Part shown: piece after piece, positions 48,812 to 57,315 of the stretch
Position numbering within the stretch: position 1 is the stretch's first letter
How the letters are laid out: each line of letters opens with the position of its first letter
DNA from: RBG-16-34-14 sp963727535
GTDB lineage: Bacteria; Bacteroidota; Ignavibacteria; Ignavibacteriales; Ignavibacteriaceae
Assembly: GCA_963727535.1 (NCBI GenBank)
Contig: CAVSGR010000006.1
Location: 1,054,001-1,118,000 of the forward strand
Direction of reading: 5' to 3'
DNA: 64,000 bases
Position numbers and translations under genes: made by a program
Notes under the pieces: model-generated
What the model was told of the DNA's origin: nothing
Databases searched by the model: none
What the model saw: only the letters and a program-made list of their open reading frames with translations

Positions 48812-49903
48812 TCAACTCTTAATTGCTAATTGTCCGCAAGCCGCTGCTATATCTTCACCCTGGGTATATCTTACAGTTACTGTAATATTTTTATTTCTTA
48901 ATTCTTGAACAAATTCTTCAATTCTTTCCGGCGAACTTGATTCAAGTACTGCGGATATTCCCTGCGGATTCATATGTGCAAGCGAGTTAAAAGGAATTAC
49001 ATTTATCTTTGAAGGAATTTCACTGCATAGTCTCTTTAATGCATTAAGATCTTCATCTCTGTCATTAAGACCTTTCAGCATAACGTATTCAAATGTAATT
49101 CTTGTACCTGTTTTTCTTGCATAGTATCTAACTGCATCAATGTTCTGCTTAAAGGGATACTTCTCATTTATCGGCATTAAGGTGGTCCTGATTTCATCAA
49201 AACAAGAGTGAATGGATAAAGCTATTTTAACTTTCAATCCCGAATTTGCCAGGTCAACTATTCTTGGGGCTATTCCTGCAGTAGAGACGGTGATTTTTTT
49301 AAGACTGACTGATTTTGATAATTCATCGCTGAAAATTTTTAATGTTTTTACTGTTGCATCATAATTCAATAAGGGTTCGCCCATTCCCATAAAAACTATG
49401 TTCGTAATTTTATCTTTTCCATAATCTCTTGCAGCAAGAGCATACTGGTCAAAGATTTCTCCTGAAGTTAAATTCTTTTTATAACCCATCAACCCGGTTG
49501 CACAAAACTTACAATCAAGAGGACAGCCGACCTGGGTTGAAACACATAATGTCGTCCTTCCTTCTTCGGGAATAATAACGGATTCGATCTTATTTCCTTC
49601 GGTAGTTTCAAAAAGATATTTCTTTGTCCCGGTTGTTGGGGATACTTCCGAAGTAACAAACTTAAGTGCATTTATCTCGCAGTTATCTGCAAGAATTTGC
49701 CTGACATTATTAGGAAAATTATTCACCAGGAAGAAATCATCGACAAGATGATTATACATCCAGTTGAAAAGCTGTTCACCTCTGAACCTGGGCTCTCCGA
49801 TTTCTGAAAAGTATTTTTTCAGCTCATCTAATGTTAATCCCTTGAGCTGTATTTTTTTAGCAGCCGGGCTGCCTTCATTTATTGTTAAATCTTCTTTTTC
49901 CAT
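48812..49903 (-). CDS. rlmN: Dual-specificity 23S rRNA/tRNA adenine C2 methyltransferase RlmN
   Basis: 363 residues. Radical-SAM CxxxCxxC motif as CPLDCKFCATG (about 126-136), MGMGEPLLNY, then the mechanistic Cys at GEDIAAACGQL close to the C terminus. Methylates A2503 of 23S rRNA and A37 of some tRNAs by a ping-pong mechanism. Start context MEKEDLTINE is typical. 46 bases upstream of the TrmH-type gene, so possibly cotranscribed. Confidence 0.96.
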   Translation of the reverse strand: MEKEDLTINEGSPAAKKIQLKGLTLDELKKYFSEIGEPRFRGEQLFNWMYNHLVDDFFLVNNFPNNVRQILADNCEINALKFVTSEVSPTTGTKKYLFETTEGNKIESVIIPEEGRTTLCVSTQVGCPLDCKFCATGLMGYKKNLTSGEIFDQYALAARDYGKDKITNIVFMGMGEPLLNYDATVKTLKIFSDELSKSVSLKKITVSTAGIAPRIVDLANSGLKVKIALSIHSCFDEIRTTLMPINEKYPFKQNIDAVRYYARKTGTRITFEYVMLKGLNDRDEDLNALKRLCSEIPSKINVIPFNSLAHMNPQGISAVLESSSPERIEEFVQELRNKNITVTVRYTQGEDIAAACGQLAIKS

Positions 49904-50107
49904 ACTGTAAATATAAGAAATAGGAACTGCGAGGTAAAATTTTTCTGTTAAATTAGTGATGTTTTTGCAAAATAAAACAGGGAAACCACTGTTTCATTCC
50001 GTTGCAAACTTATGTTATATCCCTTATTTTTATATTCTGGAAGAACTTAAAAGGTTCAATCTAAATAAATTACCAAAAGTAATTTTATAATAACCAAAGG
50101 GAAAAAA

Positions 50108-51253
50108 ATGAATTTTGATTTCACCGAAGAACAGGTAATGATTCAGCAGTCTGCAAAGGAGTTTGCCGAAGAAGCAATAGCTCCATCTGCTTTTGAACGT
50201 GACATAAAAGCAGAATATCCTGCCGAAATAGTGAAGCAATTGGGAGAGCTTGGGTTTTTAGGCATGATGGTTTCTCCGGATTATGGTGGAGCCGGTCTTG
50301 ATATGATTAGCTATGTTTTAGCAATGATTGAAATTTCGAAGGTTGATGCGAGCGTAGGAGTTATTATGTCAGTGAATAATTCTTTGGTTTGCTTCGGACT
50401 CGAGAGTTACGGCTCCGATTATATTAAAGAAAAATATTTAACTCCTCTTGCTAAAGGAGAGAAACTCGGTGCTTTTTGTCTTTCGGAGCCTGAGGCAGGA
50501 AGTGATGCGACAAATCAGAGAACAACCGCTGATAAAAAAGATGATCATTATTTGCTTAACGGGATAAAGAACTGGATAACTAACGGCATTAGCGCCGATT
50601 ATTATCTAGTAATGGCAACTACCGATAAAGAAAAAGGTCACAAAGGAATTTCAACTCTTGTTGTTGAAAAAGGAATGGAAGGTTTTGGTCACGGAAAAAA
50701 AGAAGACAAACTTGGTATAAGAAGTTCGGATACCTGCTCGCTCACTTTTGAAAATTGTAAAATTCCGTTAGAGAATCTGGTGTGGGAAGAAGGTAAAGGA
50801 TTCAACTTTGCAATGAACACACTTAATGGCGGAAGAATAGGAATCGCTGCACAGGCAGTCGGTATTGCCGAAGCATCTTTTAATGCAGCTTTGAAATATT
50901 CAAAGGAAAGAAAAGCTTTCGGTAATCCTATCTCGAAGCTTCAGGCAATGCAATTTAAACTTTCAGATATGTCAGTTAAAGTTGATTGTGCAAAGATGTT
51001 GACTCTAAAAGCAGCGGCTATGAAAGATGCTGGAAAATCATATTATAAAGAAGCTGCAATGGCAAAATTGTATTCATCAAAAGTTGCAGTAGAATGTGCA
51101 CTTGATGCAATCCAGGTTCATGGCGGATATGGATATGTCCGTGAATATCTTGTAGAAAGGTATTTACGAGATGCAAAAATCACTGAGATATACGAAGGAA
51201 CTTCTGAAATTCAAAAGCTTGTAATTGCACGCGCCTTGCTTGAAGGGAAATAA
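50108..51253 (+). CDS. Acyl-CoA dehydrogenase, short-chain type
   Basis: 381 residues. FAD-binding signature FCLSEPEAGSDATNQRT, WITNGISADYYLV, QAVGIAEASFNAAL and the catalytic region IYEGTSEIQKLVIARALL near the end, where the conserved Glu acts as base. First step of beta-oxidation of short or branched acyl-CoA. Alone on its transcript; no electron-transfer flavoprotein genes in the window. Confidence 0.95.
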   Translation: MNFDFTEEQVMIQQSAKEFAEEAIAPSAFERDIKAEYPAEIVKQLGELGFLGMMVSPDYGGAGLDMISYVLAMIEISKVDASVGVIMSVNNSLVCFGLESYGSDYIKEKYLTPLAKGEKLGAFCLSEPEAGSDATNQRTTADKKDDHYLLNGIKNWITNGISADYYLVMATTDKEKGHKGISTLVVEKGMEGFGHGKKEDKLGIRSSDTCSLTFENCKIPLENLVWEEGKGFNFAMNTLNGGRIGIAAQAVGIAEASFNAALKYSKERKAFGNPISKLQAMQFKLSDMSVKVDCAKMLTLKAAAMKDAGKSYYKEAAMAKLYSSKVAVECALDAIQVHGGYGYVREYLVERYLRDAKITEIYEGTSEIQKLVIARALLEGK

Positions 51254-51264
51254 AATCAGGAGAC

Positions 51265-51717
51265 ATGAAATATTTGTATATAATTTTCGTGCTTTTAATC
51301 TTTTCAACGAATTTATTTTCTCAAACCGATTGGGAAAAGTGGGGAAAAGCTGAAACTGATTATACTATAAAAGGTAATTCCCGTCACAGGGATTATAGTT
51401 TTGATTCCGATAATGCGGGAAATTTTGTTGTAAAATCTTTTGCTAATGCTTATTGGTTTTTTGTTTCCGATTTAGATGGTGATAATTGTCCCTTTAGACC
51501 TTCATGTTCAGCTTTTTTTGTCGAGGCTGTAAACGAAACAAATATTTTCCAGGGAACGTTGATGTTCTTTGACCGGTTTACCAGGGATACTAATATTTTC
51601 AAAGAGGGGAAATATCCCCGCGAAAAATCAGGCTATTATTATGATCCTTCTTCTCTATACACACTATCGGGAAAAATACATTACATACCTGTAAATGAAA
51701 TTGCCGCTTCGGAATGA
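51265..51717 (+). CDS. Secreted YidD-like domain protein
   Basis: 150 residues with a cleaved-type signal peptide (KYLYIIFVLLIFSTNLFSQ). The middle DNCPFRPSCSAFFVEAVNE and FQGTLMFFDRFTRDTN match the YidD pattern (C-x-F-x-P-x-C-S ... G), although YidD is normally about 80 residues, without signal peptide, and ends RC. It has gained an N-terminal extension (about 20-65) and lost the terminal Cys. Start overlaps nothing; the stop overlaps the next ATG (ATGA), giving a tight three-gene operon to 53370. Function therefore uncertain, perhaps envelope biogenesis. Confidence 0.65.
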   Translation: MKYLYIIFVLLIFSTNLFSQTDWEKWGKAETDYTIKGNSRHRDYSFDSDNAGNFVVKSFANAYWFFVSDLDGDNCPFRPSCSAFFVEAVNETNIFQGTLMFFDRFTRDTNIFKEGKYPREKSGYYYDPSSLYTLSGKIHYIPVNEIAASE

Positions 51718-52547
51718 AGAAAACAATTTTTCTCATTATTCTTTTTTCATTAACAGTAAAATCTCAAACACCTAATCCACTTTATTCGCCTGAAAATATC
51801 AGGAAATTTGCCGATCATTTATTTATTGAGAAAGATTATCTCCGTTCCGTTTTCGAATATGAAAAACTATTACAGTATGAAAAGAATGATACAATCGAAT
51901 TCAAAATTCCTGTTTCTTATCAGCTAATGGGAAAATATGATTTAGCTTTACAAGGATTTTCTGAGATTAATAAAGAATCTGTTTATTATGCTGAATCCGA
52001 AAGAGAATATTATAAAACTCTTTTTTTGTCAGATAAATATGACGAATTACAAAACAAGCTCGTAGGAAATGATGTAAAGGATTATCAAAGGTTGCTTTAT
52101 TTGTCATATCTATTTACTTCTGTTAAACTGCCTGAAGAACAAAATTTCTTAAGCATTTTTCCATCATCTGAAGAAGAAAATCTGCAGAACTTTTTTAATG
52201 AAAAGGAAAATCCCCCATATAAAAGCTCTTTACTTGCGGGTTTGTTTTCTGCGTTGATACCGGGAAGCGGGAAAATTTATCTTGGCGAAATTGGAGATGG
52301 AATAACAGCTTTTATTGCATCTTCTCTTTTTGCTTTCTTATCTTATGATAACTTCAGAGCAAATCACAACTTTAGAGGCTGGCTCTTTTCCGGGATAGGA
52401 TTTTTCTTTTATGCGGGAAATATTTATGGCTCAGTTGCCGCCGTACAAATTTATAATGCAAGAGTCGATTATGAGTACAAAGAGAAGTTGAAAGAATATC
52501 TGAATGACAAAAACTACTTTATAGAAAGAAATGATTTTGTTAAATAA
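51714..52547 (+). CDS. TPR-type envelope protein with PGSG membrane domain, paralogue 1
   Basis: 277 residues. Signal segment (KKTIFLIILFSLTVKSQ), helical TPR-like region (about 20-150: YLRSVFEYEKLLQYEK), then a C-terminal membrane domain with SSLLAGLFSALIPGSGKIYL and two or three further segments (IASSLFAFLSY; IGFFFYAGNIYGSV). The LxPGxGxxY loop recalls DUF5683/TM2-like proteins. Homologous to the following gene and coupled by short overlap to both neighbours. Confidence 0.7.
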   Translation: MKKTIFLIILFSLTVKSQTPNPLYSPENIRKFADHLFIEKDYLRSVFEYEKLLQYEKNDTIEFKIPVSYQLMGKYDLALQGFSEINKESVYYAESEREYYKTLFLSDKYDELQNKLVGNDVKDYQRLLYLSYLFTSVKLPEEQNFLSIFPSSEEENLQNFFNEKENPPYKSSLLAGLFSALIPGSGKIYLGEIGDGITAFIASSLFAFLSYDNFRANHNFRGWLFSGIGFFFYAGNIYGSVAAVQIYNARVDYEYKEKLKEYLNDKNYFIERNDFVK

Positions 52548-53370
52548 ATATCTTTTGATTTTTGCGTTACTTCTTGGCAATATTTCTTTTGCACAGGATT
52601 ACCTGGAACAGCAATTCGACTTCGCCAAAAAATTATTTAATGAAGAAAACTATTACGATGCAATTACTGAGTTTAAGCGTCTCCAGTTTTTTGATACGAG
52701 CAATGTTTATATATCTTCTTCGGACGAATTGATTGCTCAATCTTATAAAAATGGTGGAAAGTATAGTGATGCCATTCATTATTTTACTCTCGCCGAATTA
52801 AATGCAACAAACAACGATGACATATTCAAACTAAAGATTGAAATTGTGCGTGTGAATATTTTAAGAAGAACAACCGACAATGCTTTTCGACTTCTTGATG
52901 ATTTAGAAAAAGATAAAAGATGGAACGATAAGACTGATGAAATAAATTACTGGCGTGGTTGGTCATACATCTTTGCTGATGAATGGGATAAAGCAGCGGA
53001 AGAATTTTCAAAAATATCTCCTGATAATGAATTAAAACTGTTATGTGAAAAGACTAATGAAGAAAAGTATTCCGTAACATTAGCTAAAATTATGTCGGTT
53101 TTTCTGCCCGGTTCAGGACAATTTTATACCGGAAATTATTTAAGCGGTTTACTTTCGTTAGGATGGTGTGCATTATGGGGCTATGTTTCGGTTAATGCTT
53201 TTGTTGAACAAAGAGTTTTTGATGGTCTGGCAGTTGCTAATTTTTTGTGGTTCAGGTTTTATCGTGGAAATCTTGAGAATGCCGAAAAGTTTGCAGTTGA
53301 GAAGAATCTTCAAATATCGAATGAAGCACTTAAATTTTTGCAGAATGATTATAAAGGAGTGAAGCCGTGA
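52531..53370 (+). CDS. TPR-type envelope protein with PGSG membrane domain, paralogue 2
   Basis: 279 residues, the same layout as its upstream neighbour: signal peptide (LLNKYLLIFALLLGNISFAQ), TPR-like helices (YDAITEFKRLQFFDTSN; YSDAIHYFTLAELNA), then VFLPGSGQFYTGNYLSGLL and another membrane segment. The two share the motif PGSG-x-x-Y-x-G at the same place and probably arose by tandem duplication. Overlaps the upstream gene by 17 bases. Confidence 0.7.
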   Translation: MILLNKYLLIFALLLGNISFAQDYLEQQFDFAKKLFNEENYYDAITEFKRLQFFDTSNVYISSSDELIAQSYKNGGKYSDAIHYFTLAELNATNNDDIFKLKIEIVRVNILRRTTDNAFRLLDDLEKDKRWNDKTDEINYWRGWSYIFADEWDKAAEEFSKISPDNELKLLCEKTNEEKYSVTLAKIMSVFLPGSGQFYTGNYLSGLLSLGWCALWGYVSVNAFVEQRVFDGLAVANFLWFRFYRGNLENAEKFAVEKNLQISNEALKFLQNDYKGVKP

Positions 53371-53541
53371 ATGCTGGATGATGAGAGAAATCATTTAAAA
53401 TCTCATCTTCTCATAATCACATTTATCTCATAATCTCCGCTAACGTCGTCACAAAAGTATTGCATATTGATTAAAATTCAATTTAATTTAATATCTTGAA
53501 CGTATATTTTAATATAAATCTCTCGACCTTCTGGAGGAATA

Positions 53542-54150
53542 ATGAAAAATAAAGGGTTAATAATAACTCTCTCTGTAATTGGAGTAATAGTTTTAATTGG
53601 AATTATTTTAGTTGCTTGGGGTGTTGGATCTTATAATAATCTGGTAACATTAAATGAAAACGTTAACCAGAGCTGGAGCCAGGTGGAAAACCAATATCAA
53701 CGGAGAGCCGATCTTATACCTAACTTAGTAAATACTGTTAAAGGATATGCTAATTTTGAAAGAGGTGTTTTAACCGATGTTACCGAAGCAAGAGCAAAAG
53801 TTAGCCAATTTAATATAACCCCAGAAGTGCTGAATAATCCTCAGGCATTTCAGAAATTCCAGCAATTGCAGGGACAGTTGAGTGGAGCTTTGTCACGGTT
53901 GCTTGTTACAGTCGAGAATTATCCAACATTAAAAGCGAATGAAAATTTTCTCCAGCTACAGGCTCAGCTTGAAGGGACAGAGAACAGGATATCCGTTGAA
54001 AGAAGAAATTTTAACCAGGCAGTACAAAATTATAATACTACGATAAAAAGATTTCCCGCTTCTATTTTCGCCGGTATTTTTGGATTCAGTGCTAAACAAT
54101 ATTTTGCGGCGACCCCCGGTTCGGAAACTCCGCCTAAGGTTGAATTTTAA
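53542..54150 (+). CDS. LemA family protein
   Basis: 202 residues. N-terminal membrane segment (about 6-28), then the LemA core VNQSWSQVENQYQRRADLIP followed by NLVNTVKGYANFE, ending with ISVERRNFNQAVQNYN and FPASIFAGIFGF. A small membrane-anchored helical bundle; physiological role not settled. Paired with the TPM-domain gene 6 bases downstream, as often seen (lemA plus ygcG). Confidence 0.94.
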   Translation: MKNKGLIITLSVIGVIVLIGIILVAWGVGSYNNLVTLNENVNQSWSQVENQYQRRADLIPNLVNTVKGYANFERGVLTDVTEARAKVSQFNITPEVLNNPQAFQKFQQLQGQLSGALSRLLVTVENYPTLKANENFLQLQAQLEGTENRISVERRNFNQAVQNYNTTIKRFPASIFAGIFGFSAKQYFAATPGSETPPKVEF

Positions 54151-54155
54151 TCCTG

Positions 54156-54863
54156 ATGAAGTTTTTATTTCTATTAATAATATCATCAACAATTTTATGT
54201 GCACAGCCTGAAGTTCCGACTTTAACGCAGTGGGCTACTGATTTAACAAATACATTAAGCGGTTCTGAGCTTGAAAATTTAAATTATCGTCTTAGAACTT
54301 TTGAAGACAGTACAAGCGATCAGCTTGCTGTTTTGATGATACCGACTCTTAATGATTATCCGATTGAATATTTCACTTATGATGTAGCCAAGAAAAATAA
54401 GATCGGGACGAAAGAGCATGATAATGGGGCACTTCTTTTTATAGCGAAGAATGATAAGAAGCTGAGAATTGAAGTTGGGTACGGACTGGAAGGTGTTTTA
54501 CCCGACGCCCTCGCAAACTCAATTATTAGAAATGTTATAGCACCTTATTTCAAGAAAAATGATTTTTACGGCGGAATAACTGCGGGTGTTAGTGCAATTA
54601 TTTCTGCTACTGCAGGAGAATACAAAGGTGAAAGGAATGTTTCTAAGAAAGAAAGATCTCCATTTATCTCGACATTGATGATGATAATTTTTGGTATTAT
54701 AATTTTCCTGTTGAGAGGCAGGAGGGGAAAAAGAGGTAGTGGTTTTATTTATTTCGGTGGACTTGGCGGCGGTGGAGGTGGATTTAGTTCAGGCGGAGGT
54801 TTTGGTGGATTTAGCGGCGGCGGCGGTTCATTTGGCGGCGGCGGCTCCAGCGGAGGCTGGTAA
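54156..54863 (+). CDS. TPM-domain (YgcG-type) membrane protein
   Basis: 235 residues. Signal peptide (KFLFLLIISSTILCAQ), TPM domain (about 20-160: LRTFEDSTSDQLAVLMIPTL, GTKEHDNGALLFIAKNDKK, RIEVGYGLEGVLPDALA), a membrane segment near 172-187, and a Gly/Ser/Phe-rich C-terminal tail (GGGFGGFSGGGGSFGGGGSS). Periplasmic domain anchored at the inner membrane; often with LemA, as here. The glycine-rich end produces a spurious ORF in the next frame. Confidence 0.92.
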   Translation: MKFLFLLIISSTILCAQPEVPTLTQWATDLTNTLSGSELENLNYRLRTFEDSTSDQLAVLMIPTLNDYPIEYFTYDVAKKNKIGTKEHDNGALLFIAKNDKKLRIEVGYGLEGVLPDALANSIIRNVIAPYFKKNDFYGGITAGVSAIISATAGEYKGERNVSKKERSPFISTLMMIIFGIIIFLLRGRRGKRGSGFIYFGGLGGGGGGFSSGGGFGGFSGGGGSFGGGGSSGGW

Positions 54864-54963
54864 ACAGAAAAATTTTGAATATATGGTTTTGAATTTTGGA
54901 ACAGGTTTTGTTAAAATTATGGTTAAATTACTTAACTTTTTTATTGGATTATGGAGATTTTAA

Positions 54964-55305
54964 ATGGCAATATTTATAACTGAAGAATGTATAAACTGCG
55001 GTGCTTGTGAGCCTGAGTGCCCAAACACGGCAATTTATGAAGGTGGAGCCGAATGGGAGCTTACCGGTACAAACTATGGCGAAGGTGATAAAGCACCTTC
55101 CGGAGCCGACGGATTTTTCTCAATGGATTTCTTTTATATAGTTCCCGATAAATGTACAGAATGTAAAGGCTTCCACGATGAACCTCAATGTGCGGCTGTT
55201 TGTCCCGTAGATTGTTGTTTACCCGATCCTAAAAATGTTGAAACTGAAGAAGAGCTTCTTAAGAAGAAAGAATACCTGGATGGTATAGGCAGAGTGGCGA
55301 GGTAG
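54964..55305 (+). CDS. 4Fe-4S ferredoxin
   Basis: 113 residues. Cluster 1 ligands CINCGACEPEC with a further Cys in the Pro-rich second half (CTECKGF ... CAAVCPVDCC), i.e. a 2[4Fe-4S] ferredoxin of the YfhL/FdxA-like type with an insert between the clusters. Electron carrier in the cytoplasm. Located after the TPM gene, in a run of redox genes (54964-59288). Confidence 0.93.
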   Translation: MAIFITEECINCGACEPECPNTAIYEGGAEWELTGTNYGEGDKAPSGADGFFSMDFFYIVPDKCTECKGFHDEPQCAAVCPVDCCLPDPKNVETEEELLKKKEYLDGIGRVAR

Positions 55306-55316
55306 AAACAGAATCT

Positions 55317-55571
55317 TTAATCAATTTGTTTCTTATCTTCATTTATAAAATAGCTTAAAGCACCGGAAGGACATTTATCTACCTGAGATTTTAATTCTTC
55401 ACTTGTTGCATTTTCAATTTTAATCCACGGTCTTTCTGTGGGATGATAAACTTTAGGCAAAGTTTTTACACAAACACCTGAGTGAATACATTTTTTAGGT
55501 TGCCAGACGATCGTCAATTCACCATTTGAATAATTTTTTGCTATATCTCTGCCTTCAATGTTATTAATCAA
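55317..55571 (-). CDS. Divergent [4Fe-4S] mono-cluster protein (Fer4_19)
   Basis: 84 residues. Cys pattern KKCIHSGVCVKTLP then VDKCPSGALSY, with the RPW strand (HPTERPWIKIE), identifies the small Fer4_19 family. Ends head-to-head with the ferredoxin gene. The start overlaps the GNAT stop region by 8 bases, so the two are cotranscribed on the minus strand. Confidence 0.88.
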   Translation of the reverse strand: MINNIEGRDIAKNYSNGELTIVWQPKKCIHSGVCVKTLPKVYHPTERPWIKIENATSEELKSQVDKCPSGALSYFINEDKKQID

Positions 55572-55863
55572 TTCTAACTCCTTTATAAAGTAATCTTTTC
55601 CATTCCGGGTTCCGTTTTATATAACTCGCTACAAAAGGACATAACGGTACAAGTATTAATTTTTTCTTTTCAATATCTTCAAGAACCTTCTTTACCAGTA
55701 TCTTCCCGATATTTTTTCCTTTCAGTTCAGGAGGTACTTCCGTATGATTCAGGTAAATATGATCCTGAACTTTCGCATACTCCACTCTTGGAACTAAGTC
55801 GTCAATATGAAATTCATATTGTTTCTCTTCTTCATTATCAATCAGCTTGTAATCCGGTTCCAT
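55564..55863 (-). CDS. GNAT-type N-acetyltransferase (YidJ-like)
   Basis: 99 residues, the compact Gcn5-related form. The acetyl-CoA loop is PPELKGKNIGKILVKKVLED (about 58-77), and the end ILVPLCPFVASYIKRNPEW is typical of the YidJ group. Small-molecule or protein acceptor unknown. Upstream of, and overlapping by 8 bases, the Fer4_19 gene; this pair is a frequent neighbourhood. Confidence 0.9.
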   Translation of the reverse strand: MEPDYKLIDNEEEKQYEFHIDDLVPRVEYAKVQDHIYLNHTEVPPELKGKNIGKILVKKVLEDIEKKKLILVPLCPFVASYIKRNPEWKRLLYKGVRID

Positions 55864-55972
55864 TAAATAATTCTCCTTTATCTTAACATCAATTTAATCA
55901 GATAGATTTTACTTTGAAAATTTTTCTGTATTCAATAACTTTTACCTAACTTCAAACTTCTTTAATTTTGAA

Positions 55973-56048
55973 GTCATTCTGAGCGAACCGAAGAATCTCT
56001 TTTGATACACCTGATAAGATTCTTCGTCGTTTCACTCCTCAGAATGAC
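55973..56048. repeat. Palindromic intergenic repeat (GTCATTCTGAG)
   Basis: GTCATTCTGAGCGAACCGAAG left and CACTCCTCAGAATGAC right are inverted copies (GTCATTCTGAG / CTCAGAATGAC), with internal AAGAATCT / AGATTCTT. Lies between divergent GNAT and MBL genes, just before the MBL start. Confidence 0.8.
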
Positions 56049-56063
56049 AAAAGAAAGAAAAAA

Positions 56064-56906
56064 ATGAAAATAGGTAAGTATACACTACATATAATAAATT
56101 CAGGGTATTTTGGATTGGATGGTGGTGCGATGTTCGGGATTATTCCCAAACCTCTTTGGCAGAAGACCAATCCTCCTGATGAGGCAAACAGGATAAAGCT
56201 TGCGACAAGAAATCTTCTTTTAACAGATGGAAAAAGAAAAATTCTGATTGACACAGGGAACGGAAATAAATGGGATGAAAAATCAAAAAGTATTTATGGA
56301 TTTGATTTTACAAATTCTCTCGAAGGAAGTTTGAAAGAGCTTAATGTCGCTCCATCAGATATAACAGATGTGATTCTAACTCACCTTCACTTCGATCATA
56401 CTGGAGGTTCAACAAAAATAGAAAATGGCAAAATTATTCCGTCATTTCCAGATGCAAAATATTATGTGCAGAAGAAGAACTATGAATGGGCAATGAATCC
56501 ATCTGAAAGAGACAGGGGAAGTTATTTAAAGGATAATTTTGAACCTTTGATGAAAGAAGGTGTACTATATTTTATTGAAGGTGAAGAAAAATTTGATGAT
56601 GAAATAGAATTCGTAATTATAAACGGTCACACTTTTGCCCAGCAATTAATAAAGCTTTCGGATTCTTCAAATACTATTCTTTATTGTGCTGATCTTTTCC
56701 CGACAACATCACATATTCCTTTGCCTTATGTTATGGGATATGATCTTCAGCCGCTTGTGACAGTTGAGGAAAAGAAAAAGATTCTTACCAAATCAATAGA
56801 AGAAAACTGGAAATTATTTTTTGAGCACGACCCTGAAACTGTTCTTGCATCTGTTGAAAAAAGTGAAAAGGGATTTAGAGCAATTGATAAAAAGAAAGAA
56901 TTATGA
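56064..56906 (+). CDS. MBL-fold metallo-hydrolase
   Basis: 280 residues. Metal site THLHFDHTGGS (HxHxDH, about 111-121), further ligands at NGHTFAQQ (about 192) and CADLFPTTSH. Starts with GKYTLHIINSGYFGLDGG. Belongs to the broad lactonase/hydrolase-like MBL group; substrate unknown. Overlaps the Rieske gene by 4 bases. Confidence 0.9.
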   Translation: MKIGKYTLHIINSGYFGLDGGAMFGIIPKPLWQKTNPPDEANRIKLATRNLLLTDGKRKILIDTGNGNKWDEKSKSIYGFDFTNSLEGSLKELNVAPSDITDVILTHLHFDHTGGSTKIENGKIIPSFPDAKYYVQKKNYEWAMNPSERDRGSYLKDNFEPLMKEGVLYFIEGEEKFDDEIEFVIINGHTFAQQLIKLSDSSNTILYCADLFPTTSHIPLPYVMGYDLQPLVTVEEKKKILTKSIEENWKLFFEHDPETVLASVEKSEKGFRAIDKKKEL

Positions 56907-57232
56907 CAGAAGGTTATACAAAATTATGCAGACTCGATGAATTAAAAGAAGGAACCGGTAAAAGATTTATTGTAGAAGAAACAGAAGTTGCAGTTTTCAA
57001 AATCAATAATGAAGTTTTTGCGTTAAGCAATATTTGCCCGCACCAGCATACCGCATTAATCTATGATGGATTTATTGAAGACGAGTTTGTCGTTTGTCCA
57101 ATGCATGGTTGGAGGTTTAATTTAAAAACAGGGAAACAGCCGGAAGGGCAGAGAGGATTGGATAGTTTTCCTGTGATAATTCAAGATGATGAAGTTTATG
57201 TTAAAGTTTTTAAGAGAGAATTAAGGTGGTAA
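56903..57232 (+). CDS. Rieske 2Fe-2S protein (NirD/ferredoxin type)
   Basis: 109 residues. Cluster motifs ICPHQHTAL (CxH) and VCPMHGWRF (CxxH) about 18 residues apart, matching small Rieske ferredoxins such as NirD. An electron carrier for an oxygenase or reductase that is not evident here. Start overlaps the MBL stop (ATGA). Confidence 0.9.
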   Translation: MTEGYTKLCRLDELKEGTGKRFIVEETEVAVFKINNEVFALSNICPHQHTALIYDGFIEDEFVVCPMHGWRFNLKTGKQPEGQRGLDSFPVIIQDDEVYVKVFKRELRW

Positions 57233-57241
57233 AAACGTCCG

Positions 57242-57305
57242 ATCACACTTCGACAAGCTCAGTGTGACTAAGCGTGATTGTCAGTCTGAGCCTGTCGAAG
57301 ACTGA
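57242..57305. repeat. Palindromic intergenic repeat (TCGACAAGCTCAG / TCTGAGCCTGTCGA)
   Basis: Contains CTTCGACAAGCTCAGTGTGA, then GTCAGTCTGAGCCTGTCGAAG: inverted relatives around a short spacer, plus the inner pair TCACACT/AGTGTGA. This is a second type of intergenic palindrome, between the Rieske and queG genes. Confidence 0.75.
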
Positions 57306-57315
57306 ATAGTATAGT

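Noticed and set aside
54739..54963. 74-codon ORF after the TPM gene
   Set aside because: Ala/Val-rich shadow of the glycine-rich tail of the TPM protein.
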